Assembly: GCA_035328465.1 (NCBI GenBank)
Contig: DAOLIQ010000101.1
Span: 1 to 11,032 of the forward strand
DNA: 11,032 nucleotides
DNA from: JADJEI01 sp035328465
GTDB taxonomy: Bacteria > Bacteroidota > Ignavibacteria > Ignavibacteriales > Ignavibacteriaceae
Reading direction: 5' to 3'
In this document: piece after piece, positions 1 to 6,976 of the stretch
Layout: every line of letters begins with the position of its first letter
Numbering within the stretch: position 1 is the stretch's first letter
Position numbers and translations under genes: made by a program
Notes under the pieces: generated by a model
Seen by the model: the letters and a program-made list of their open reading frames with translations, nothing else
Databases searched by the model: none
What the model was told of the DNA's origin: nothing

Positions 1-156
1 CATCGCCTCATACTCGCGGGCGTGTTCTCTGTAAACGGCATGACTGCTTACCAATCTTATTGAATTTTTCAGAAGCCTCAATTAAATAGTTCAGCAATAA
101 TTTTTCCAAGCGATATTCCTATATTAATTGCAGTTAATTATAATTTATTATTTCAT

Positions 157-795
157 TTGATAACCTCTAATCATCGGCTGACTGTTTACAAATTTTCATT
201 GATTGCAATCTGTGCGGCGATCATTTTCATTAGCTACATGTTAAATGACAGTGAGTCAACTGCTGCATTTATTCAATTTATGACAGAGCAATTTGGGAGG
301 ACAAACAAATGGTCAGGCACATATGGACCGGAGTGGCTCGTTACAATTGCTGACGAAATATCTGCTCTTGGCAGTAGAACAGTTGTGCTAATGGAGATAG
401 TATTTTTCTCTTCTTACTTTTATCTAATTAGACATAAATTCAAGTTAAGGGAGTTTTTGATTACTTCTATCGGTGGTTTGATTTTTTTATTGTTATTAAA
501 AGTAATTTTTTCTGATAACTATTCAGATACTTCTTTATTACCGATAGATGGATTGAGCTTTCCAAGCGGGCATACAACGATGGCTATTATAATGTATTAC
601 AAAATTATTAATCTAATATTTCCGATGAGTTCTAATTCGGTCGGAAAGAAATTCATGATTATTACCTCAGCTTTAATAGCGGTAATGGTGGGGATCAGCA
701 GATTAATTGTAGGAGCGCATACCCCTTTTGAAGTGATTGCAGGGTTAGCAAGTGGTGTATTTTGGGTAAATATAAGTGAAAAATATTTTAAATGA
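157..795 (+). CDS. PAP2-family membrane phosphatase
   Basis: This is a 212-residue polytopic membrane protein of the PAP2 (phosphatidic acid phosphatase type 2) superfamily, which dephosphorylates lipid phosphates or pyrophosphates at the membrane. Hydrophobic segments are visible near residues 12-29, 76-91, 100-118, 140-156, 166-185 and 190-205. The second PAP2 signature is intact (PSGH, 136-139). The third is present as SRLIVGAHTPFE (181-192), with Ser-Arg and the catalytic His188 but Glu192 where Asp is usual. The first signature (K-x6-RP) is poor: Lys115 is present but the following Arg-Pro is not. The start is uncertain. The TTG at 157 is the only usable start before the first membrane segment and has no clear Shine-Dalgarno sequence; the frame is open back to the stop at 61-63. 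It is transcribed toward the AMP nucleosidase gene, with 15 bases between the stops. Substrate unknown (undecaprenyl pyrophosphate or phosphatidyl phosphate are possible). Confidence 0.82.
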   Translation: MITSNHRLTVYKFSLIAICAAIIFISYMLNDSESTAAFIQFMTEQFGRTNKWSGTYGPEWLVTIADEISALGSRTVVLMEIVFFSSYFYLIRHKFKLREFLITSIGGLIFLLLLKVIFSDNYSDTSLLPIDGLSFPSGHTTMAIIMYYKIINLIFPMSSNSVGKKFMIITSALIAVMVGISRLIVGAHTPFEVIAGLASGVFWVNISEKYFK

Positions 796-810
796 CTTAC
801 ATCGAGTTCA

Positions 811-1584
811 CTAGTATTTAAAATGTTTGATCTGCTCGCCGTTGCTTCCAAGTTCAGTCATTGCCTCGATTCCAATTTGAAGATGTAAATCTGAAAATTG
901 TTCGGTAACTTTTCGATCTGATTCTTCAGTCTTAACTCCTTCTGGAATCATCGGAACGTCAGAAACAAGCAGTAATGCGCCTCGAGGTATTTCGTTCACT
1001 AACCCGACAATAAATAGAGTAGCCGTTTCCATATCAATAGCAATTGGGTAAAGTTTTCGTAAATAGTTTTTAAAATCTTCGTCCCATTCCCACACCCTTC
1101 TGTTAGTGGTAAAAACCACACCGGTTCTGTAATCATAACCTTTTTCACAAATTTTATTTGAAACAAATTTATGAAGTTTGAAAGACGGCATCGCAGGGAC
1201 TTCTTTTGGGACATAATCATTGCTTGTCCCTTCACCTCTAATTGCGGCAATAGGCAAAATAAAGTGCCCGATTTCAGTGGAGTGTTTTAAGCCGCCGCAT
1301 TTACCTAAAAATAATACAGCTTTAGGTTGCCGTGCAACCAGTAAATCCATGATCGTCGCTGCATTAGCCGAACCCATTCCAAAATTGATAATACTCAATC
1401 CATTTGTACTAGTTGCAGTCTGCATCGGTCGCCCATATCCTTTAATTTCACATTTAAATTTGTCAGCAAATTTTTCAACGTAGTTATTGAAATTTGTAAG
1501 CAGCATGTAATCACCGAATTCATCCAATTGAGTTCCGGTATAACGAGGCAGCCAGTTTTTAGCAATATCAAGTTTAGTTTGCAA
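811..1584 (-). CDS. amn: AMP nucleosidase (short Bacteroidota type)
   Basis: This enzyme would hydrolyse AMP to adenine and ribose 5-phosphate in the cytoplasm, in purine salvage and adenylate control. It belongs to the nucleoside phosphorylase fold and resembles the short (about 258-residue) Bacteroidota AMP nucleosidases, which lack the large N-terminal domain of the E. coli enzyme. Family-like stretches include NWLPRYTG near the N-terminus, INFGMGSANAATIMDLL, LFLGKCGG, PIAAIRGEGTSNDY, FTTNRRVWE, IDMETATLF and LLVSDVPMIPEGVKT; the Asp of the last is the likely catalytic acid. I chose the TTG at 1582-1584, giving 257 residues. It is preceded by AAGGAA six bases upstream, and its N-terminus (LQTKLDIAKNWLPRYTG) lines up with the family start. 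The frame continues upstream to a TTG at 1647 (278 residues), but that codon has no Shine-Dalgarno sequence. The gene is divergent from the secreted propeller gene and convergent with the PAP2 gene. Confidence 0.92.
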   Translation of the reverse strand: MQTKLDIAKNWLPRYTGTQLDEFGDYMLLTNFNNYVEKFADKFKCEIKGYGRPMQTATSTNGLSIINFGMGSANAATIMDLLVARQPKAVLFLGKCGGLKHSTEIGHFILPIAAIRGEGTSNDYVPKEVPAMPSFKLHKFVSNKICEKGYDYRTGVVFTTNRRVWEWDEDFKNYLRKLYPIAIDMETATLFIVGLVNEIPRGALLLVSDVPMIPEGVKTEESDRKVTEQFSDLHLQIGIEAMTELGSNGEQIKHFKY

Positions 1585-1590
1585 AGCAAT

Positions 1591-1596
1591 TTCCTT
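1591..1596 (-). promoter_or_regulatory. Ribosome-binding site deciding the amn start
   Basis: On the minus strand this reads AAGGAA and ends six bases before the TTG at 1584. It favours the shorter reading of the AMP nucleosidase over the TTG at 1647. Confidence 0.6.
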
Positions 1597-1729
1597 TTTT
1601 AATTTTTCTTTGTAGTAAATATAATCTCTTATGCATTCAGTGATCAACTTGAATAATATTTAATTTTTTATACTGAATGAGCAAAGCTATTTTTCGTTAT
1701 ACAAGAAAAAATTGTTTGTTAAAAATATT

Positions 1730-1758
1730 TTGACATTTCTAATAGAGCAAAATTATTT
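1730..1758 (+). promoter_or_regulatory. Weak candidate promoter for the secreted propeller gene
   Basis: A perfect TTGACA hexamer (1730-1735) is followed after 17 bases by TTATTT (1753-1758), a poor match to TATAAT. It lies in the 241-bp divergent gap between amn and the secreted protein, about 70 bases before the chosen ATG. Members of this phylum often use a different primary sigma consensus (TTTG / TAnnTTTG), which is not well matched here. This is weak evidence. Confidence 0.2.
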
Positions 1759-1825
1759 TCAGAAATATAAAATCTTTTCAACTGACAATTTAATTTTAAG
1801 CATCCCATTTAATGAAAGAAATACT

Positions 1826-3700
1826 ATGAAAAGTTCTTCGAAATTATTTTTGCTTTTCTCCTTTTCCATCTTAATGATGAGTCCAATTACAGCTCAGTAT
1901 CAAAATGTAAAAATCAATAATGCAGGTAGCACTGATCCGGAAGAAGTTACAATAGCAATAAACCCAGTTAATCCCAATGTACTTGCGGCAGGTGCAAATA
2001 TTTCTTACTTCTATCGCTCAACCGATGGCGGGCAAACCTGGACGCAAAGCCTAATGAATTCCACTCTTGGAGTATGGGGTGATCCTTGCGTCTTATTTGA
2101 TAGTTTGGGTAATCTTTATTATGGACATCTTTCTAATCCAAACAGCGGCTACTGGATTGATCGAATCGTAATTCAAAGATCAACAAATAATGGTATGACG
2201 TGGAATGATGGCGCAGGCATTGGTTTTAACAACCCGAAAAATCAGGATAAAGAATGGATAGCAACTGACATGACTCAATCCATTTATCGTGATAATATGT
2301 ACGTAAGCTGGACAGAATTTGATAATTATGGAAGCGGCAGTTCAAGTGATAGCTCAAGAATTTTATTTTCCCGATCAACCGATCATGGAATCACCTGGTC
2401 TGATCCGGTTCGGATCAGTGATAGGGGAGGGGATTGCTATGACAGTGATAACACGGTTGAAGGAGCTGTTCCCACAGTTGGTCCGGATGGCGAAGTTTAT
2501 GTTAGCTGGGCTGGTCCATTAGGATTGATGTTTGATAAATCAACTGATGGAGGCGTAACTTTTGGACAGGATATTTTTGTTGCTGATTTCCCGGGCGGCT
2601 GGGATTACGCAATACCAGGAATCTGGCGCAGCAATGGTTTGCCAATTACCGCCGCCGATATTAGCAATTCACCTTACAGAGGTAATGTTTATGTGTGCTG
2701 GTCAGATCAAAGTAATGGAACAAGTGATACTGACATATTTATTGTCAAATCATCCGATGGAGGGGAGACCTGGAATTCACCTGTAAGGGTAAATGACGAC
2801 GCAACTACCCGGCATCAGTTTTTTGTTTGGATGACTGTTGACCCCGTTACTGGTGCAATCTATACGGTTTTTTATGATAGAAGAAATACAACAGGCTCGG
2901 TGACTGATGTTTATGTTGCTCGTTCAACCGATGGTGGTGATACTTTTGAAAACTTTAAAGTAAGTGAAACATCTTTCACTCCTAATTCATCAGTCTTTTT
3001 TGGTGATTACACTAATATTGCTGCTTTCAATAAAAAAGTTTATCCAATCTGGATGAGGCTTGATGGCTCGAATCTTAGTGTCTGGACTGCATTGATTGAT
3101 GATTCAACCGTTACTGTACCAGTCGAATTAACGAATTTTACTGCTGCTGCGATTGATGGTAAAATTTATCTTGACTGGCAGACTGCAACAGAAAAAAACA
3201 ATAGAGGTTTCGAAATTCAAAGAACAACTTCTTTCAATGGAACAAATGGCGATACAAAAAGGAGCTGGAGTACAATTGGGTTTACTGAAGGAAACGGGAC
3301 TACTTCAGAACAGCACAATTATGAATTTATTGATCAACCTTTTGAGAGTGGAAATTATTTTTATCGATTGAAGCAAATTGATTACGACGGTTCTTTCGAA
3401 TACTCAAAAGAAATTGAAGTTAAATTTTTAGGCATTACTGATTTTAAATTAAATCAAAACTATCCTAATCCTTTTAATCCTACAACAACCATAGGATTTG
3501 ATTTACCCGAAAAAAGTTTTATCACTATAAAAATTTATGACGTACTTGGCAATGAAGTTAAAACATTAGTGGAAAGAATTGAAACTGCCGGTGTTCACGA
3601 AGTTCAATTTGACGCATCAGACTTATCAAGCGGAATTTATTTGTATAGGATGAAGGTTGGTGAGATTGAATTTAGTAGAAGTATGATTTTTATGAAATGA
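1826..3700 (+). CDS. Secreted Asp-box (sialidase-like) beta-propeller protein with T9SS C-terminal sorting domain
   Basis: This is a 624-residue exported protein. I start it at the ATG at 1826 because it opens a normal signal peptide (Lys-rich start, hydrophobic LFLLFSFSILMM, likely cleavage near PITA-Q, residues 22-24). The open frame upstream to 1712 lacks such features. Residues about 25-430 hold six Asp-box (S-x-D-x-G-x-T-W/F) repeats at 65-72, 119-126, 184-191, 239-246, 309-316 and 367-374, typical of sialidase/BNR beta-propellers. The second has Asn in place of Asp. I do not see the N-terminal FRIP motif of true GH33 sialidases, so enzymatic sialidase activity is not supported. A fibronectin-like region follows (about 432-533, starting VPVELTNFTA). 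Residues 540-624 are a T9SS type A sorting domain (YPNPFNPTTTI at 546-556, then IKIYDVLGNEVKTLV and SSGIYLYRMKVGE). The protein is therefore expected at the cell surface or secreted. Ligand unknown. Confidence 0.9.
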   Translation: MKSSSKLFLLFSFSILMMSPITAQYQNVKINNAGSTDPEEVTIAINPVNPNVLAAGANISYFYRSTDGGQTWTQSLMNSTLGVWGDPCVLFDSLGNLYYGHLSNPNSGYWIDRIVIQRSTNNGMTWNDGAGIGFNNPKNQDKEWIATDMTQSIYRDNMYVSWTEFDNYGSGSSSDSSRILFSRSTDHGITWSDPVRISDRGGDCYDSDNTVEGAVPTVGPDGEVYVSWAGPLGLMFDKSTDGGVTFGQDIFVADFPGGWDYAIPGIWRSNGLPITAADISNSPYRGNVYVCWSDQSNGTSDTDIFIVKSSDGGETWNSPVRVNDDATTRHQFFVWMTVDPVTGAIYTVFYDRRNTTGSVTDVYVARSTDGGDTFENFKVSETSFTPNSSVFFGDYTNIAAFNKKVYPIWMRLDGSNLSVWTALIDDSTVTVPVELTNFTAAAIDGKIYLDWQTATEKNNRGFEIQRTTSFNGTNGDTKRSWSTIGFTEGNGTTSEQHNYEFIDQPFESGNYFYRLKQIDYDGSFEYSKEIEVKFLGITDFKLNQNYPNPFNPTTTIGFDLPEKSFITIKIYDVLGNEVKTLVERIETAGVHEVQFDASDLSSGIYLYRMKVGEIEFSRSMIFMK

Positions 3701-3713
3701 TATTTTGACTCTT

Positions 3714-3748
3714 GGAGATGACAGCGAAAAATCTGTCATCTCCTTTTT
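3714..3748 (+). terminator. Rho-independent terminator after the propeller gene
   Basis: A perfect 11-bp stem (GGAGATGACAG at 3714-3724 with its complement at 3733-3743), an 8-base loop and a run of five T (3744-3748) follow 13 bases after the stop. On the other strand the hairpin lacks a T-run, so it is oriented for the plus-strand gene. It may also act as a 3' hairpin for the converging citF transcript. Confidence 0.92.
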
Positions 3749-3808
3749 GCAGGTCTATTCTGAATAAAGCTGCCTAATTAGAAACTGCTCCATTGTGATT
3801 TCCCTGAT

Positions 3809-5365
3809 TTACTTTTCCACCTGAAAGACTGAATCCAAAACAGTTCCATCAACCCATTTAACAATGGCAACAACTTTATCCTTATTTAGTTTTGGTTTAG
3901 CTGGAACGCCGCCGCATATTTCATCAACTTCTTTTTTGATTTGCTTGATGTCTTTTATTGGAAGTCCAGAATCTTTAACAGCTTTCAACAAATCTTTTCT
4001 TCTTGGGTTGATTGCAATTCCTCTTTCTGTGACGATGACATCAATTAATTCACCTGGTCCGCAAATAGTTGTAACGTCATCAACAATAACCGGAATGCGA
4101 TCTCTGAAAGATGGTATAGCAAGTATTGTACATTTTGAGTATAAACAATTTTGCCAACCACCGATTCCGTGTAATAAATAACCATCTGAATGTGTAACAA
4201 CATTGGCATTAAACTTAACATCGACTTCAGTCGCACCAAGTACTGCGGTATCAACTATTGAAGCAAAATTTCCTTTACCATGAAAATTGTAACTTGTAAA
4301 TGGAGAAGTGTTAACGTGTTTCGCATTTTCACGCATGCTCCTTACACCTTCAAGGTCGAAAGTTTGTCCATCAAGAATGTAATCAGTTAAACCTTCTTCA
4401 AGCATTTCAACTAAATATTTTGTGCTTCCGCCGCGCATAAATCTTGCTTTAACACCTTTTGCTTTCATCTTTTCTTTTAAGAAAAGAACGAAAGCAAGAT
4501 TAGTTCCACCAGCCCCAGCCTGTAATGAAAAACCATCTTTCATAATTCCTGCAGCTTCAATAAAATCTGCAACGTACTCAGCGATCAATAAACGATCAGG
4601 AGATTTTGTTACTTCAGTTGTTCCGGATACAATTTTTTTGGGATCACCAAGTGATTCAACCTCAACAACATAATCAACATTATTTCCTTGAATCTGCCAT
4701 GGTACACAAGGGAAGGGGATAAGATTATCCGTAACAATTATAACTTTGTCAGCGTATTCAGAATCAGCAAGTGAGAACCCAATTAATCCGCAGGCAGATT
4801 TACCGCGATCACCGGTTGCATTTCCAAACGGATCAGCAGTTGGGGCAAGAATAACAGCAATATCAATGTGTACTTCACCATCCTGGATAGCAGCATATCT
4901 TCCGCCGTGTGAACGAAGAACGCCGACACCTTTCATTTTTCCTTCGGTGGTAAATTTACCTAATGGTCCATTCATACTTCCTTCGATGTGATGTATTGTT
5001 CCATCTTCCAAATATTTTATTAAGTGAGAATGAACCGGGAATGATGCTGTCGGGAACCAGCGAATATTTTTTATCCCCAATTCTTTCACAGCATCGAATA
5101 ACATATTTGTAACAGCATCACCATTACGAAGATGATGATGAGTTGAAATCGTCATTCCATCTTTTAGTCCTGCTTTCTTTAAAGCAGTTTTTAAATCTTT
5201 AACTACTTTATTTCCATCAGAAGGATAATCAATACAAGTACGGATCGGAGGTTTGGCCTTTTCTCCTGTAGGCTTGTATTCATCTACGCCTTTAAAAGGA
5301 ATTTGAGTTTCTCCGTTCACTTCGGTTGGAACGAATCTTCCTGCTGCATTTTTTACTAGTTTCAT
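3809..5365 (-). CDS. citF: Citrate lyase alpha subunit (citrate:acetyl-ACP transferase)
   Basis: This 518-residue protein matches citrate lyase alpha subunit along its whole length (E. coli CitF is about 510). The alpha subunit exchanges the acetyl group on the acyl carrier subunit for citrate, giving citryl-ACP that the beta subunit cleaves; it is a CoA-transferase-fold cytoplasmic enzyme. Family-like stretches include ISTHHHLRNGDAVTNML (73-89), IEGSMNGPLG (127-136), LRSHGGRYAA (150-159), SACGLIGFSLADSEYAD (190-206), QAGAGGTNLAF (282-292), then RFMRGGSTKYLVEMLEEG and ICGPGELIDVIVTERG nearer the C-terminus. I chose the ATG at 5365 because AAAGGA (5373-5378) lies seven bases upstream. A nine-residue extension to a GTG at 5392 would run through this Shine-Dalgarno sequence and into an inverted repeat. 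It is the last gene of the minus-strand operon, 110 bases after citD-citE, with an 83-bp inverted repeat in the gap. Confidence 0.95.
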   Translation of the reverse strand: MKLVKNAAGRFVPTEVNGETQIPFKGVDEYKPTGEKAKPPIRTCIDYPSDGNKVVKDLKTALKKAGLKDGMTISTHHHLRNGDAVTNMLFDAVKELGIKNIRWFPTASFPVHSHLIKYLEDGTIHHIEGSMNGPLGKFTTEGKMKGVGVLRSHGGRYAAIQDGEVHIDIAVILAPTADPFGNATGDRGKSACGLIGFSLADSEYADKVIIVTDNLIPFPCVPWQIQGNNVDYVVEVESLGDPKKIVSGTTEVTKSPDRLLIAEYVADFIEAAGIMKDGFSLQAGAGGTNLAFVLFLKEKMKAKGVKARFMRGGSTKYLVEMLEEGLTDYILDGQTFDLEGVRSMRENAKHVNTSPFTSYNFHGKGNFASIVDTAVLGATEVDVKFNANVVTHSDGYLLHGIGGWQNCLYSKCTILAIPSFRDRIPVIVDDVTTICGPGELIDVIVTERGIAINPRRKDLLKAVKDSGLPIKDIKQIKKEVDEICGGVPAKPKLNKDKVVAIVKWVDGTVLDSVFQVEK

Positions 5366-5372
5366 TTTTTTA

Positions 5373-5378
5373 TCCTTT
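5373..5378 (-). promoter_or_regulatory. citF ribosome-binding site
   Basis: AAAGGA on the minus strand, seven bases before the ATG at 5365. It starts only four bases after the proximal arm of the 5383-5465 inverted repeat, so folding of that repeat could affect ribosome access. Confidence 0.75.
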
Positions 5379-5382
5379 AAGA

Positions 5383-5465
5383 AATAGTACACTGATTTTT
5401 ATGATGAATATGATTAATTATGATCTTAAAAAATCATAAATAATCAGTCTGATCAGTGTACTATT
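5383..5465. repeat. 83-bp inverted repeat between citD-citE and citF
   Basis: Perfect 14-bp outer arms (AATAGTACACTGAT at 5383-5396 and its complement at 5452-5465) enclose a second perfect 8-bp pair (TTTATGAT at 5398-5405 with ATCATAAA at 5433-5440). The rest of the interior is AT-rich with several GATTAA/ATGAT steps. It fills the space between the citD-citE stop (5476) and the citF Shine-Dalgarno sequence. There is no T-run directly after it on the minus strand, so it is not a standard terminator. Its arms resemble those of the inverted-repeat unit at 8773-9232. Confidence 0.85.
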
Positions 5466-5475
5466 GTTTTTTCTT

Positions 5476-6684
5476 TTAATTTTTATCTAACAAATTATTT
5501 AAGATCGCAAGATCAATAGTTCTTATTGCACGTTTAACCACAGGCGGATCGATCATTTTACTACCAAGTGAAACAACACCGAGTCCTTTTTTTTCCGCTT
5601 CTTCAAATGCGAGAACAATTTTTTTAGCTTTTTCTATTTCTTCGGTAGTTGGTGCAAACGCTTCGTGTACAACTTTTATTTGTCTTGGATGAATGCAGCC
5701 TTTACCTTCAAATCCTAGAGACTTAGCTTCAATAACACTTTGTCTTAATGCTTCCATATCTGAAACATCAGAAAAAACTGTATCAATTGCCTGAACGCCT
5801 GTAGCCTTTGCAGCATTAACTAACATCTGTCTTGCAAAAATACTTTCGCGTCCTTCGTTTGTTCTTTGAGTCCCGATATCTGCAGTGTAATCTTCAAGTC
5901 CTATTGCAAGAGCACAATTATTTTTTGATGCAGATGCAATTTCATAAGCTTTAATAACACCGAGAGCACTTTCTATTATCGGCATAAAGTAAATTGGGTT
6001 TTCAACTTTGTGCTGTTTCTTCAATTTCTCAACTTCCTTTTCAAGTTGCTGAATTTGTTCAGCGGATTCGCATTTAGGAATTAAAATTACATTTACACTA
6101 TTCGGTACAATATATTTAAGATCGTCAAAGCCTTTTGGTAATTGATTTATTCTAACCATTCTTTCTGCGCCATAAAAATCCATTGATCTTAAAGCATTGC
6201 GAACAAGAAGTTGTGCCGCATCTTTTTCAGATGGTGCAACACTATCTTCTAAATCTAAAATTATTCCATCGGGAGAATGAAGACCAGCATTTACAAAAAA
6301 CTTTGGTTCATTTCCCGGAAGATATAGTCTACTTCTTCTTAGTTGATCTTTTTTTGTTGAATATAAATTCTTTTCGTGAATGGGAAGCAGATATTTTTTT
6401 TTTAGGTCGGGGAATAGTCTTTTAATAGCAAGCTCAAATCGTGCGGCAAGAACAAATGGGAGTGCTCCATTATCTTCCAACAAAATTTTTGCATCCTTTA
6501 ACCCAAAGTATTTGGACATATCGAGAATCATTTGTTTAATTGATGCCCCATACATCACATCAACTTTGCTTTTTAAATCGATTTTTATTCCACCGGAATT
6601 TTTCAACTCGATTTCAAAATAGCAATCGGAGCGAACACTATCACCGCGTTTGCCTGCAGAAGATTTATTTAATTTTTTAATCAT
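5476..6684 (-). CDS. citE: Fused citrate lyase acyl carrier (gamma) and beta subunits
   Basis: This 402-residue protein joins two citrate lyase subunits. Residues about 1-92 resemble CitD, the acyl carrier that bears the phosphoribosyl-dephospho-CoA group: SAGKRGDSVRSDC (9-21), a central region with SKVDVMYGASIKQMIL, and DNGALPFVLAARFELAIKRL (71-90). The attachment serine is probably Ser19 in VRSD, by alignment with the serine of ESSD/ESGD in CitD. Residues about 117-402 are CitE, the Mg-dependent citryl-ACP lyase releasing oxaloacetate: SRLYLPGNEPKF (118-129), DLEDSVAPSEKDA (144-156), VRIN (177-180), PIIESALGV (235-243; Glu238 likely metal ligand), GLEDYTADIGTQR (262-274) and GKGCIHPRQI (327-336). 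Residues about 95-116 form the linker. These subunits are separate proteins in E. coli and Klebsiella. The ATG at 6684 overlaps the toxin stop by 8 bases and has AGGAC six bases upstream. Confidence 0.93.
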   Translation of the reverse strand: MIKKLNKSSAGKRGDSVRSDCYFEIELKNSGGIKIDLKSKVDVMYGASIKQMILDMSKYFGLKDAKILLEDNGALPFVLAARFELAIKRLFPDLKKKYLLPIHEKNLYSTKKDQLRRSRLYLPGNEPKFFVNAGLHSPDGIILDLEDSVAPSEKDAAQLLVRNALRSMDFYGAERMVRINQLPKGFDDLKYIVPNSVNVILIPKCESAEQIQQLEKEVEKLKKQHKVENPIYFMPIIESALGVIKAYEIASASKNNCALAIGLEDYTADIGTQRTNEGRESIFARQMLVNAAKATGVQAIDTVFSDVSDMEALRQSVIEAKSLGFEGKGCIHPRQIKVVHEAFAPTTEEIEKAKKIVLAFEEAEKKGLGVVSLGSKMIDPPVVKRAIRTIDLAILNNLLDKN

Positions 6685-6976
6685 TATAATGTCCTAAAAT
6701 TGAAATGATATGAATATCACGTTTACTGATACGATAGACAAGTCGATCTTTCTTATTAATTCTTCTGGACCAGCAGGGAGGAACTTCATACTTCAATGGT
6801 TCCGGTTTTCCTAGGCCTTTGAATGGATTTCGTTTAATGTCCTCAATCAATAAGATTAATTTAGAAAAGTATGAATCGCATTGATCCTGAGATTTTGTAT
6901 TCTCAATTAGTTCCTTTTGAGTTAATGCTTCGGGTGACCAAATAACCTCGAGGAATTTATCCACGCTTTTTGCCAA
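6677..6976 (-). CDS. YoeB-like (RelE/Txe superfamily) mRNA interferase toxin
   Basis: This 99-residue protein resembles YoeB/Txe toxins, ribosome-dependent endoribonucleases that cut mRNA in the A site. The core NPFKGLGKPEPLKYEV (50-65), CWSRRI (68-73), DRLVY (77-81) and terminal GHYND (95-99) match YoeB closely. The residues equivalent to YoeB Glu46, Arg65, His83 and Tyr84 are present as Glu59, Arg78, His96 and Tyr97, so the toxin looks catalytically intact. It has an N-terminal extension of about 10 residues and a slightly longer linker than E. coli YoeB (84 residues). The start is uncertain: the TTG at 6976 lies inside the antitoxin gene (20-base overlap), and a GTG at 6964 would give 95 residues. 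The overlap with the antitoxin gene is typical of this family. The 3' end overlaps the start of citD-citE by 8 bases, which is not typical of a self-contained module. Confidence 0.88.
   Translation of the reverse strand: MAKSVDKFLEVIWSPEALTQKELIENTKSQDQCDSYFSKLILLIEDIKRNPFKGLGKPEPLKYEVPPCWSRRINKKDRLVYRISKRDIHIISILGHYND
6691..6696 (-). promoter_or_regulatory. citD-citE ribosome-binding site inside the toxin gene
   Basis: TAGGAC on the minus strand, six bases before the ATG at 6684. It lies in the last codons of the toxin gene, so translation of citD-citE may be coupled to translation of the toxin. Confidence 0.7.

Noticed and set aside
17..127. Minus-strand reading frame of about 36 codons (EYRLEKLLLNYLIEASEKFN...)
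   Set aside because: It looks protein-like but is bounded by stops, lacks a start with a ribosome-binding site, and is too short to support as a gene.
597..851. 84-codon minus-strand frame over the PAP2 gene 3' end
   Set aside because: It lies antisense to the conserved PSGH/SR-H coding region and has no family resemblance.
1712..1825. 38-residue N-terminal extension of the secreted propeller protein
   Set aside because: The extension lacks export features and would bury the signal peptide that starts at the ATG at 1826.
3701..3808. Rho-independent terminator for citF on the minus strand
   Set aside because: The only strong hairpin (3714-3743) is followed by a T-run on the plus strand only.
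3864..4181. 105-codon plus-strand frame inside citF
   Set aside because: Antisense shadow of a strongly conserved coding region.
5366..5392. Nine-residue N-terminal extension of CitF from a GTG at 5392
   Set aside because: It would translate through the AAAGGA ribosome-binding site and begin inside the inverted repeat; the ATG at 5365 has correct spacing and gives the family N-terminus.
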